From contig CAJUOE010000351.1 of the NCBI GenBank assembly GCA_910587895.1, positions 1 to 6,975 on the forward strand: a DNA stretch of 6,975 bases. Direction: 5' to 3'. This DNA is from an uncultured Lachnospiraceae bacterium (GTDB lineage: Bacteria > Bacillota > Clostridia > Lachnospirales > Lachnospiraceae). The notes beneath the pieces were generated by a model. It saw only the letters and a program-made list of their open reading frames with translations. It ran no database searches and had not been told where the DNA came from. A program made the position numbers and the translations under genes. This document shows, in pieces, positions 1-6,590 of the stretch (positions are counted from its first letter, which is position 1; each line of letters starts with the position of its first letter).

Positions 1-32
1 CAAGAGGGCAGAGTACCCCCTACGATACTCAT
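1..32 (-). CDS. 5' end of an unidentified gene, cut by the window edge
   Basis: Ten complete codons are visible, reading MSIVGGTLPS, before the window ends, so the product cannot be identified. The start is supported by an AGGAG ribosome binding site six bases upstream of the ATG (minus strand AGGAGAGCAAA then ATG). A near-consensus promoter lies about 100 bases upstream in the same orientation. The leader between promoter and start is about 90 bases and contains two inverted repeats, so regulation at or near the transcription start is likely. The HipA-like gene upstream is on the same strand but is separated from it by 190 bases and this promoter, so the two are probably transcribed separately. 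Confidence 0.6.
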   Translation of the reverse strand, partial: MSIVGGTLPS

Positions 33-98
33 TTTGCTCTCCTCAATAATACTTGCTACATCCGCTTGTCAGTCAAACTATATAAATATTCTATTCTT

Positions 99-112
99 CT
101 GTGAAATCACAG
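99..112. promoter_or_regulatory. 14-bp palindrome in the leader of the leftward gene
   Basis: CTGTGA-AA-TCACAG is a perfect 6+2+6 inverted repeat just downstream of the predicted transcription start and directly next to the 111-129 inverted repeat. It has the size and symmetry of a dimeric regulator site. The regulator is unknown, and the gene it would control is cut by the window edge. Confidence 0.4.
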
Positions 113-129
113 GAGCTCACATGTCTCCT
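111..129. promoter_or_regulatory. Inverted repeat over the predicted transcription start
   Basis: The arms AGGAG (111-115) and CTCCT (125-129) are perfect complements separated by nine bases. The element abuts the -10 box and covers the predicted start of transcription of the leftward gene, which is the usual place for a repressor operator. A weak hairpin in the leader RNA is the alternative. The function is inferred from position and symmetry only. Confidence 0.4.
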
Positions 130-158
130 ATTGTAACAGGCTGATATGCCATTGTCAA
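130..158 (-). promoter_or_regulatory. Sigma-70/sigma-A type promoter for the leftward gene
   Basis: On the minus strand there is a perfect -35 box TTGACA (153-158), a 17-base spacer, and a -10 box TACAAT (130-135, one mismatch from consensus). The predicted transcription start is near 122-124, giving a leader of about 90 bases before the ATG at 32. This is the strongest promoter-like match seen in the window. A weaker second candidate, TTGACT at 70-75 with an AT-rich block downstream, is less convincing. Confidence 0.75.
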
Positions 159-160
159 TA

Positions 161-195
161 CGGAATTTTAGATTTGTCCGGAATTTATCCGGAAT
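161..195. repeat. Direct repeats upstream of the -35 box
   Basis: Read on the minus strand, ATTCCGGA occurs twice with an 11-base period (plus-strand TCCGGAAT at 177-184 and 188-195). A partial copy, ATTCCG (plus CGGAAT at 161-166), ends two bases before the -35 box. Each full copy contains the palindrome TCCGGA. Direct repeats spaced by about one helical turn next to a -35 box resemble activator or response-regulator sites. No regulator can be named. Confidence 0.35.
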
Positions 196-222
196 ACTTT
201 GGGATTGAACTGTTAGATCTAC

Positions 223-585
223 TCACCCTTCCACCCACAGCCCCAGATATTCCGCCCGTTTCCGAAAACTCTTGTACTGTCTCTCTGTAATAAAATCCTC
301 CCTGCCCACAGGTGCCGTAAAGTGAAAGTCCACCTGCTCCATGGCCTTCCTGGCGGCCTGCCGGATGGTCATCTCCCCAAACTGGTAGGGAGCGTCCATA
401 TCCCGCATAAAGTCGATATCGAAAGCGTTGTTATGGTCAAACAACGGATGACAGCCCAGAATCTCCATGGTCTCCGTGTCATAATAGAATCCCCAGTTCT
501 GCCCGTGCCTGTCACGGTTGCTGATCAGGAAATCTACGATCCACATTTTGTAAATACTCTCCCCGTCAATCTCCATCATCCGGGC
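223..585 (-). CDS. HipA-like protein kinase, C-terminal fragment (5' part missing)
   Basis: About 120 residues of a HipA-family serine/threonine kinase remain, ending in a TGA stop at 223. Visible motifs, in order, are the catalytic loop SNRDRHGQNWGF (D-x-H-x-x-N, coded near 500-530) and the metal-binding segment HPLFDHNNAFD, equivalent to the DFG motif. A helical tail rich in charged residues follows. In HipA the toxin phosphorylates a substrate (glutamyl-tRNA synthetase in E. coli) and is neutralised by HipB; short stand-alone relatives exist whose roles are unclear. The N-terminal lobe and any antitoxin gene are absent. The minus-strand frame stays open to 897, but the part right of about 585 is simply the antisense of pheS and is not kinase sequence. 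The fragment cannot encode a working kinase as it stands here. Confidence 0.7.
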   Translation of the reverse strand, partial: ARMMEIDGESIYKMWIVDFLISNRDRHGQNWGFYYDTETMEILGCHPLFDHNNAFDIDFMRDMDAPYQFGEMTIRQAARKAMEQVDFHFTAPVGREDFITERQYKSFRKRAEYLGLWVEG

Positions 586-590
586 ATCCG
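580..590. other. Abrupt junction joining hipA-like and pheS fragments
   Basis: Left of this point the minus strand encodes HipA-like sequence; right of it the plus strand encodes PheS starting at IRMIAPGRVF. Both genes lack their 5' portions and read away from each other. No insertion sequence, target duplication or long repeat is visible. The exact base is uncertain by roughly ten positions because the frames of both genes stay open across the join. Confidence 0.7.
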
Positions 591-1050
591 CATGATTGCG
601 CCGGGACGCGTATTCCGTTCGGATGAAGTGGACGCCACGCATTCTCCATCCTTCCATCAGATCGAAGGACTGGTCATTGACAAGAATATTACTTTTGCAG
701 ACTTGAAAGGCACGCTTGCGGAATTTGCCAAAGAGCTGTTTGGAGAGGAGACGAAAGTAAAATTCCGCCCGCATCACTTCCCATTTACGGAGCCCAGCGC
801 CGAGGTGGATGTGACCTGTTTTAAATGCGGCGGCAAGGGATGCCGTTTCTGCAAGGGTTCCGGATGGATTGAGATATTGGGCTGCGGCATGGTGCATCCA
901 AGGGTTTTGAAAATGAGCGGCATTGATCCGGAGGAATATACCGGATTTGCCTTCGGCGTAGGATTGGAGCGCATCGCATTGCTCAAATATGAGATTGACG
1001 ATATGCGTCTGTTGTATGAAAATGACGACAGATTCCTCAAACAGTTTTAG
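586..1050 (+). CDS. pheS: Phenylalanyl-tRNA synthetase alpha subunit, C-terminal catalytic part
   Basis: PheS forms the (alpha-beta)2 cytoplasmic enzyme that charges tRNA-Phe, and the alpha subunit carries the class II active site. What remains, about 154 residues, includes motif 2 (IRMIAPGRVFRSDEVDATHS), the phenylalanine-pocket segment FPFTEPSAEVDV, and motif 3 (GFAFGVGLERI). It ends in the typical RFLKQF C-terminus. An insertion with CX2CX4CX2C (817-852) looks like a small zinc knuckle. The N-terminal coiled coil and motif 1, roughly 185 residues, are missing at the junction near 586. The open frame continues left to an ATG at 322, but those 88 codons are antisense to the HipA-like gene and should not be counted. 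pheT follows after 74 bases. No promoter is visible because the gene start is gone. Confidence 0.9.
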   Translation: MRMIAPGRVFRSDEVDATHSPSFHQIEGLVIDKNITFADLKGTLAEFAKELFGEETKVKFRPHHFPFTEPSAEVDVTCFKCGGKGCRFCKGSGWIEILGCGMVHPRVLKMSGIDPEEYTGFAFGVGLERIALLKYEIDDMRLLYENDDRFLKQF

Positions 1051-1052
1051 GC

Positions 1053-1100
1053 ATGGGCTGCACAGCGGGCAGGTGTGCGGGCTGTAATTTCAGACAGTGA
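1053..1100 (+). CDS. Possible 15-residue cysteine-containing ORF between pheS and pheT
   Basis: A short frame begins with ATG three bases after the pheS stop and encodes MGCTAGRCAGCNFRQ, ending in TGA. It has three cysteines in 15 residues and no clear ribosome binding site apart from translation finishing just upstream. Coupling to the pheS stop is possible, but a frame this short arises easily by chance. It is listed because the 74-base pheS-pheT spacer is otherwise unexplained. Confidence 0.12.
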   Translation: MGCTAGRCAGCNFRQ

Positions 1101-1124
1101 ATAGAAGAAAGGAACAGAGAGAAT

Positions 1125-3545
1125 ATGAATACATCATTATCATGGATGAAAGCCTACGTTCCGGATTTGGATGTGACGGCGCAGGAATATATGGATGCTA
1201 TGACGCTTTCCGGATCAAAGGTGGAAGGATTTGAAAAATTAGATGCGGATTTGGAGAAGATTGTAGTCGGGCAGATTGATAAAATCGAGAAACATCCGGA
1301 TGCAGATAAGCTTGTCGTATGCCAGGTGAATGTGGGAACCGGAGAAGATATCCAGATTGTGACCGGCGCACCCAACGTCAGGGAAGGGCAGAAGGTACCT
1401 GTCGTATTGGACGGCGGGCGCGTGGCAGGCGGACACGACGGAAAGAAGACGCCGGGCGGCATTAAGATTAAGAAAGGCAAATTGAGGGGCGTGCCGTCAA
1501 ACGGCATGATGTGTTCCATTGAAGAGCTTGGCTCTAATACAGACATGTACCCGGAGGCGCCCGAAGAAGGCATCTATATTTTTGGAGATGACGTTACGGT
1601 CGGAGAGAGCGCGATTTCGGCATTGGGACTGGATGATGTGGTTTTTGAGTATGAGATTACGTCAAACCGTGTAGACTGTTTTGGCGTGCTGGGCCTTGCA
1701 AGAGAGGCTGCGGCTACTTTTGGCAAAGAATTTAAGCCCCCGGTGGTAACGGCTACCGGCAATGACGAAGATGTAAACGATTATGTGAAAGTGACGGTAC
1801 AGGATACAGAGCTCTGTCCAAGATACTGTGCGAGAGTGGTAAAGAACATTAAGATTGCGCCTTCGCCCAAATGGATGCAGCGCAGGCTTGCCGCGCAGGG
1901 CATCCGTCCCATCAATAATATTGTAGATATCACCAACTATGTGATGGAGGAATACGGACAGCCGATGCATGCCTATGACCTGGATCTGATTGCGGGCAGA
2001 GAGATTGTCGTGCGCCGCGCAGAGAAAGGAGAGAAGTTCATTACCTTAGACGGACAGGAGCGCACGATGGACGATTCCGTACTGATGATCTGTGACGGTA
2101 AGAAGGCAGTCGGCGTTGCCGGAATCATGGGCGGTGAGAATTCCATGATTACGGATAACGTTCAGACCATGCTCTTTGAGGCGGCATGTTTTGACGGCAC
2201 GAATATCCGTCTTTCCAGCAAGAAAATCGGACTGCGTACGGATGCTTCTTCTAAATTTGAAAAAGGCCTGGATCCCAACAATGCGATAGAGGCGATTAAC
2301 CGTGCCTGCCAGTTGATTGAGGAACTCGGAGCCGGAGAAGTCGTTGGCGGTGTTGTGGACGTCTATGGCAAGGTCAAAGAGGGAAGGAGGATTCCCTTTG
2401 ACGCTCAGAAAGTAAATGCGCTTCTGGGAACAGACATTGCAAAAGAAACGATGATAGGTTATTTTAAGAAGATAGAGCTTGATTACGATGATGAGAAGGA
2501 CGAAGTGGTTGTTCCTTCCTGGAGGCAGGATTTGGAATGCCTTGCGGATATGGCGGAGGAAGTGGCAAGGTTTTATGGATATGACAATATCCCGACCTCC
2601 CTGCCGAGCGGTGAGGCGACAACCGGAAAATTGTCATTTAAGCTCAAAGTCGAGGCGCTGGCAAGGGATACGGCAGAATTCTGCGGGTTCAGCCAGAGCA
2701 TGAATTATTCCTTTGAGAGTCCCAAAGTCTTTGATAAGCTGCTGATTCCCCAGGATGACGAAATGCGAAAGACCGTTGTGATTTCCAACCCTCTGGGAGA
2801 AGATTTCAGCATTATGCGCACCATTTCCCTGAACGGAATGCTGACCTCGCTTGCCACTAACTATAACCGGAGAAATAAGAACGTGCGCCTCTATGAGCTG
2901 GGAAATATTTATCTGCCCAAACAGGTTCCGGTGACGGAGCTTCCCGAAGAACGGATGCAGTTCACGCTTGGCATGTATGGAGACGGTGATTTCTATACGA
3001 TGAAGGGCGTGATCGAGGAGTTCTTCGACAAGGCGGGACTTCATGGCAAAGAGACGTATGATCCCGCGGCAGGAAAACCGTTCCTCCATCCGGGAAGACA
3101 GGCGAATGTCATCTATGACGGACAGATTGTCGGATATTTGGGCGAAATCCATCCGCAGGTTGCGGATAATTACGAGCTCAAGGAGCGCGTCTATGTGGCT
3201 GTGGTTGATATGCCAGTCATTGTATCGCTGGCAAGCTTCGAGCGCAAATATGAAGGAATTGCAAGATTCCCGGCAGTGAGCAGGGATATCAGCATGGTAA
3301 TGCCGAAGGAGATTCTCGTTGGAGAGGTGGAAAAAGTATTTGATGCCAAAGGCGGGCAATATCTGGAAGGCTATGAATTATTTGATATCTATGAGGGGAC
3401 ACAAATTAAATCCGGATTTAAGTCTGTGGCTTATTCCCTGACTTTCCGTGCAAAAGATAAGACGTTGGAGGAGGCGGATTATGCGCCGGCCATGAACAAG
3501 ATCTTAAAGGCGCTGGAAGAAATGGGCATTGAACTTAGAAAGTAA
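1125..3545 (+). CDS. pheT: Phenylalanyl-tRNA synthetase beta subunit
   Basis: This 806-residue protein is full length for bacterial PheT (about 795-805). It pairs with PheS and supplies tRNA binding and editing of mischarged tyrosine. Domains in order: an EMAP/OB-fold tRNA-binding domain (about 40-155, with GQIDKIEKHPDADKL); the B3/B4 editing domain (about 210-385, with the GQPMHAYDLD segment); the B5 domain (about 410-485); a catalytic-like class II core (about 500-700); and the C-terminal ferredoxin-fold anticodon-binding domain (713-806, starting ARFPAVSRDISMV). The ATG is supported by AAAGGA eleven bases upstream and by the usual N-terminus MNTSLSWMKAYVPDL. No frameshift or missing block is seen. 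queA begins nine bases after the stop, which suggests one transcript. Confidence 0.97.
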   Translation: MNTSLSWMKAYVPDLDVTAQEYMDAMTLSGSKVEGFEKLDADLEKIVVGQIDKIEKHPDADKLVVCQVNVGTGEDIQIVTGAPNVREGQKVPVVLDGGRVAGGHDGKKTPGGIKIKKGKLRGVPSNGMMCSIEELGSNTDMYPEAPEEGIYIFGDDVTVGESAISALGLDDVVFEYEITSNRVDCFGVLGLAREAAATFGKEFKPPVVTATGNDEDVNDYVKVTVQDTELCPRYCARVVKNIKIAPSPKWMQRRLAAQGIRPINNIVDITNYVMEEYGQPMHAYDLDLIAGREIVVRRAEKGEKFITLDGQERTMDDSVLMICDGKKAVGVAGIMGGENSMITDNVQTMLFEAACFDGTNIRLSSKKIGLRTDASSKFEKGLDPNNAIEAINRACQLIEELGAGEVVGGVVDVYGKVKEGRRIPFDAQKVNALLGTDIAKETMIGYFKKIELDYDDEKDEVVVPSWRQDLECLADMAEEVARFYGYDNIPTSLPSGEATTGKLSFKLKVEALARDTAEFCGFSQSMNYSFESPKVFDKLLIPQDDEMRKTVVISNPLGEDFSIMRTISLNGMLTSLATNYNRRNKNVRLYELGNIYLPKQVPVTELPEERMQFTLGMYGDGDFYTMKGVIEEFFDKAGLHGKETYDPAAGKPFLHPGRQANVIYDGQIVGYLGEIHPQVADNYELKERVYVAVVDMPVIVSLASFERKYEGIARFPAVSRDISMVMPKEILVGEVEKVFDAKGGQYLEGYELFDIYEGTQIKSGFKSVAYSLTFRAKDKTLEEADYAPAMNKILKALEEMGIELRK

Positions 3546-3554
3546 GGGTTATGT

Positions 3555-4637
3555 ATGGATGTAAAAGATTTTTATTATGATCTTCCAGGAGAGCTGATTG
3601 CCCAGGATCCGCTTAAAGACCGTTCCGGTTCCCGCCTGCTGGTCTTAGACCGGCGGACGGGGGGACTGGAGCATAAGCATTTTTCACAGATTCTGGATTA
3701 TCTGACGCCGCAGGACTGTCTTGTCATCAACAACACGAGGGTCATTCCGGCAAGGCTGTTCGGAGAAAAGGAAGGTACACAGGCAAAGATTGAGCTTTTG
3801 CTGCTCAGGCGCAGGGAAAATGACGTCTGGGAGACGCTCGTAAAGCCGGGGAAGAAAGCAAAGCCTGGCACAAAGATTATGTTTGGCGGCGGGCTGCTGG
3901 CCGGGGAAATTCTGGATGTGGTTGAGGACGGCAACCGGCTGATTCGTTTTTACTATGAGGGAATTTTTGAGGAAATCCTTGACCAGCTTGGCCAGATGCC
4001 CCTTCCGCCTTATATCACCCATCAGCTGGAGGATAAAGAACGTTACCAGACTGTCTATGCCAAATACGATGGCTCTGCGGCGGCGCCTACGGCGGGTCTT
4101 CATTTTACGCGGGAGCTTTTAGACGATATCCGCGCCAGGGGAATTGCAATTGCAGAAGTGACGCTTCACGTAGGGCTGGGAACCTTTCGCCCGGTAAAAG
4201 TGGAACAGGTGCAGGAACACCATATGCATTCGGAGTATTTTGAACTGGATGAAAGGGCTGCAAATATTATCAATGAGACCAAAAGGAAGGGCGGCAGGGT
4301 ATTTTGCGTGGGAACGACAAGCTGTCGTACGCTGGAGTCCGCGGCAGTGAAGATGCATACAAAAGCAGATGCGATGTCTGGCAAGGACAGCCCGGGGGAA
4401 ACATCCGGCAAAGAATGGGTAAGGCCGTGCAGCGGATGGACCGATATTTTCATCTATCCGGGATATCAGTTCCAGGTACTGGATGCACTGATCACCAATT
4501 TCCACCTGCCGGAGTCTACGCTGGTCATGCTGGTATCGGCGCTTGCAGGCAGGGAAAACATACTCCATGCCTATAAAAAGGCAGTGGAAGAGAAATACCG
4601 CTTTTTCAGTTTTGGGGATGCGATGCTGATTTTATAA
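3555..4637 (+). CDS. queA: tRNA preQ1(34) S-adenosylmethionine ribosyltransferase-isomerase
   Basis: QueA transfers and isomerises the ribose of S-adenosylmethionine onto preQ1 at the wobble base of GUN-anticodon tRNAs, giving epoxyqueuosine. Recognisable segments are FYYDLPGELIAQDPL at the N-terminus, VINNTRVIPARLFG (57-70), YAKYDGSAAAPTAGLHFT (168-185), HVGLGTFRPV (205-214), SGWTDIFIYPGYQF (293-306), and the C-terminal block NFHLPESTLVMLVSA through FFSFGDAML. The 360 residues are slightly more than the common 340-355; the extra length sits at about 264-288, a polar Lys/Ser/Gly-rich stretch between LESAA and the SGWTDIF block. The ribosome binding site TAAGGG overlaps the pheT stop six bases before the ATG, so translation is probably coupled to pheT. 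Queuosine modification and Phe charging are both tRNA functions, which fits the operon. Confidence 0.96.
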   Translation: MDVKDFYYDLPGELIAQDPLKDRSGSRLLVLDRRTGGLEHKHFSQILDYLTPQDCLVINNTRVIPARLFGEKEGTQAKIELLLLRRRENDVWETLVKPGKKAKPGTKIMFGGGLLAGEILDVVEDGNRLIRFYYEGIFEEILDQLGQMPLPPYITHQLEDKERYQTVYAKYDGSAAAPTAGLHFTRELLDDIRARGIAIAEVTLHVGLGTFRPVKVEQVQEHHMHSEYFELDERAANIINETKRKGGRVFCVGTTSCRTLESAAVKMHTKADAMSGKDSPGETSGKEWVRPCSGWTDIFIYPGYQFQVLDALITNFHLPESTLVMLVSALAGRENILHAYKKAVEEKYRFFSFGDAMLIL

Positions 4638-4642
4638 GGCGG

Positions 4643-4671
4643 TTGAAAAACATCATTTCTATTATTTACAC
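4643..4671 (+). promoter_or_regulatory. Weak candidate promoter before the ibrA-like gene
   Basis: The 100-base gap after queA contains TTGAAA (4643-4648), a 17-base spacer and TTACAC (4666-4671). The -10 match is poor. No terminator hairpin was found between queA and the next gene, so read-through from the pheST-queA transcript is equally possible. Confidence 0.22.
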
Positions 4672-4737
4672 GTTACTTAAGAGAAGATTTCAGTTTCAGG
4701 GACAAGATTGGATTTGGCCAGAAGGAAGAGAGACAAC

Positions 4738-6057
4738 ATGGTTCGACAATATCAGGAAGAGAATGTGTATGAGGCACTTCAGGAACGTTTTCATTTTCTG
4801 TTTCGGGAATTTGAGAATATCTATGTTTCTTTTAGCGGGGGAAAAGACAGCGGCGTGCTGTTGAACCTTCTGCTGGATTTTAAGCGGAAACATTATCCGG
4901 AACGGTTAATCGGCTTATTTCATCAGGATTTTGAGGCACAGTATACGGTGACGACAGAATATGTGGAGCAGACATTTCAGAAGCTGGAGAAGGAAGTGGA
5001 TCCCTATTGGGTATGCCTGCCCATGGCAACGCGGACGGCACTCAGCAGCTATGAAATGTACTGGTATCCGTGGGATGACATGAAGAGGGACATCTGGGTG
5101 CGCCCGATGCCCGACCATCCCTATGTAATCAAGCTGCCGGATCCGTTTCACCATTACCGTTACCGGATGCCGCAGGAAGACCTCGCCAAACAGTTCGGCA
5201 GATATTACAAAGAACTGCATGGTAACGGCAAGACGGTATGTTTGCTTGGAATGCGGGCGGAAGAATCCATGCAGCGCTATAGCGGATTTTTGAACCGCAA
5301 ATACGGATACGAAGGGCAGTGCTGGATTTCCAAACAATTTAAGGATGTCTGGACGGCGTCGCCGCTCTATGACTGGACAAACAGCGACGTCTGGGTGGCA
5401 AACTACAAATTTGGCTATGAGTATAACCGGCTGTACGACTTATATTACAAAGCAGGGCTCAAACCGAGCCAGATGCGGGTGGCGTCGCCGTTTAATGATT
5501 ATGCCAAGGACAGCCTGAACCTCTACCGGGTGATTGACAAAGAGATCTGGGCAAAATTGCTTGGAAGGGTGCAGGGCGCCAATTTCAATTCTGTCTATGC
5601 CCGGACGAAAGCGGTGGGATACCGCAATATCACACTTCCGGAGGGGCATACGTGGGAGTCATATACCAGGTTCCTCTTAGATACGCTTCCGGTGAGGATT
5701 CGCAACAATTACGTGCGAAAATTCCAGACTTCCATCAAGTTCTGGCATGAGACGGGAGGCGGGCTGCCGGAGGACACAATTCAGGAGCTGATTGACAGGG
5801 GATATCATATCCGCAGGAATGGCGTGTCCAATTATACGCTCAATAAAAATTCCCGGGTTGTTTTTGTAGGGAAGATACCTGACCATACGGACGACATCAA
5901 GTCAACGAAAGACATTCCAAGCTGGAAAAGGATGTGTTTTTGTATCCTCAAAAATGACCACATCTGCCGTTTTATGGGATTTGGAATATCCAGGAAAGAA
6001 CAGGAACGAATTGACATCATACGAAGAAAGTACGGAGGATTCATAGATGAGCGATAA
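4738..6057 (+). CDS. ibrA: IbrA-like PAPS-reductase-family protein (DUF3440 type)
   Basis: This 439-residue protein belongs to the adenine-nucleotide alpha-hydrolase/PAPS reductase family. The PP-loop SFSGGKDSG lies at residues 31-39, where ATP or an adenylylated substrate would bind. LLGMRAEESMQRYSGF (169-184) is the GxRaxES-R element of PAPS reductases. SPLYDWTNSDVW (208-219) and a C-terminal PSWKRMCFCILKNDHICRF stretch (394-412) are what I associate with IbrA/DUF3440 proteins. The catalytic Cys motif of true assimilatory PAPS reductases (ECGxH) is not present, so sulfate reduction is unlikely. E. coli IbrA acts with IbrB to activate prophage eib genes; its chemistry is not known to me. The ATG at 4738 is preferred: AAGGAA lies ten bases upstream and 32 residues before the PP-loop fits the family. 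An in-frame TTG at 4708 has a poorer ribosome binding site. The ibrB-like gene overlaps its 3' end. DndC-like sulfur transferases share the fold and are the main alternative. Confidence 0.85.
   Translation: MVRQYQEENVYEALQERFHFLFREFENIYVSFSGGKDSGVLLNLLLDFKRKHYPERLIGLFHQDFEAQYTVTTEYVEQTFQKLEKEVDPYWVCLPMATRTALSSYEMYWYPWDDMKRDIWVRPMPDHPYVIKLPDPFHHYRYRMPQEDLAKQFGRYYKELHGNGKTVCLLGMRAEESMQRYSGFLNRKYGYEGQCWISKQFKDVWTASPLYDWTNSDVWVANYKFGYEYNRLYDLYYKAGLKPSQMRVASPFNDYAKDSLNLYRVIDKEIWAKLLGRVQGANFNSVYARTKAVGYRNITLPEGHTWESYTRFLLDTLPVRIRNNYVRKFQTSIKFWHETGGGLPEDTIQELIDRGYHIRRNGVSNYTLNKNSRVVFVGKIPDHTDDIKSTKDIPSWKRMCFCILKNDHICRFMGFGISRKEQERIDIIRRKYGGFIDER
6034..6049 (+). promoter_or_regulatory. Ribosome binding site and start of the ibrB-like gene inside ibrA
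   Basis: GGAGG at 6034-6038 sits eight bases before the ATG at 6047, all within the last codons of the ibrA-like gene. This strong site fixes the ibrB start and places it 11 bases before the end of the upstream gene, which points to translational coupling and matched amounts of the two proteins. Confidence 0.75.
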
Positions 6058-6577
6058 CAGTTTTAAGAGCCCGGCTTACAAGGTCATTGCAGTACCAATT
6101 GAGAAGATTGTCCCCAATACATATAACCCGAATTCCGTTGCACCGCCGGAAATGCGCCTGTTGTATGACAGCATCAAGGAGGATGGCTATACGATGCCGA
6201 TTGTCTGCTATTACTCCCAGACGCAGGATAACTATGTGATTGTAGATGGTTTCCACCGTTACCAGATTATGATGGACCACAAGGATATCTATAAGAGGGA
6301 AAATGGGATGCTGCCGGTAACGGTCATTGAAAAGCCGCTTTCCAACCGGATGGCAAGCACCATACGGCATAACCGGGCGCGTGGGACGCATGATGTGGAT
6401 CTGATGAGCAATATCGTCAAGGAGCTTCACGATATTGGACGTTCGGACGCATGGATTTCCAAGCATCTGGGGATGAGCCGTGATGAAATCCTGCGTTTGA
6501 AACAGATTACCGGGCTGACGGAACTGTTCCGTGATGTGAAGTTCGGACAGGCATGGAAGCCTGTGGAAGAGGAATAG
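6047..6577 (+). CDS. ibrB: IbrB-like ParB/sulfiredoxin-fold protein
   Basis: This 176-residue protein has an N-terminal ParB/Srx domain (about 12-95), with IEKIVPNTYNPNSV at the start and the nucleotide-binding signature VIVDGFHRYQ (64-73), where classical ParB has a GxRR box. Next comes TIRHNRARGTHDV (105-117), a segment I recall as characteristic of IbrB. A helix-turn-helix-like region follows (about 130-157, SDAWISKHLGMSRDEILRLK), and the protein ends in GLTELFRDVKFGQAW. It lacks the C-terminal dimerisation domain of chromosomal ParB and has no ParA partner, so a role in segregation is unlikely. In E. coli, IbrB is needed together with IbrA to activate eib genes. The ParB fold suggests that this protein binds CTP or ATP and DNA, with the IbrA-like partner providing the chemistry; that is inference. 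The stop lies 13 bases before the terminator stem. Confidence 0.85.
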   Translation: MSDNSFKSPAYKVIAVPIEKIVPNTYNPNSVAPPEMRLLYDSIKEDGYTMPIVCYYSQTQDNYVIVDGFHRYQIMMDHKDIYKRENGMLPVTVIEKPLSNRMASTIRHNRARGTHDVDLMSNIVKELHDIGRSDAWISKHLGMSRDEILRLKQITGLTELFRDVKFGQAWKPVEEE

Positions 6578-6590
6578 ATGTATTGAAAGA

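Noticed and set aside
322..585. Plus-strand open frame continuous with pheS, appearing to give PheS an 88-residue N-terminus
   Set aside because: These codons are the antisense of the HipA-like coding sequence and show none of the PheS N-terminal coiled coil or motif 1; the open frame is accidental.
586..897. Minus-strand extension of the HipA-like frame up to an ATG at 897
   Set aside because: It is antisense to clear pheS catalytic motifs and carries no kinase motifs.
4708..4737. TTG start ten codons upstream for the ibrA-like gene
   Set aside because: The ribosome binding site before it is weak, while AAGGAA precedes the ATG at 4738 and the resulting N-terminus fits the family.
4643..4864. 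73-codon plus-strand frame after queA
   Set aside because: It overlaps the start of the ibrA-like gene, including its PP-loop, in another frame, and shows no recognisable motifs.
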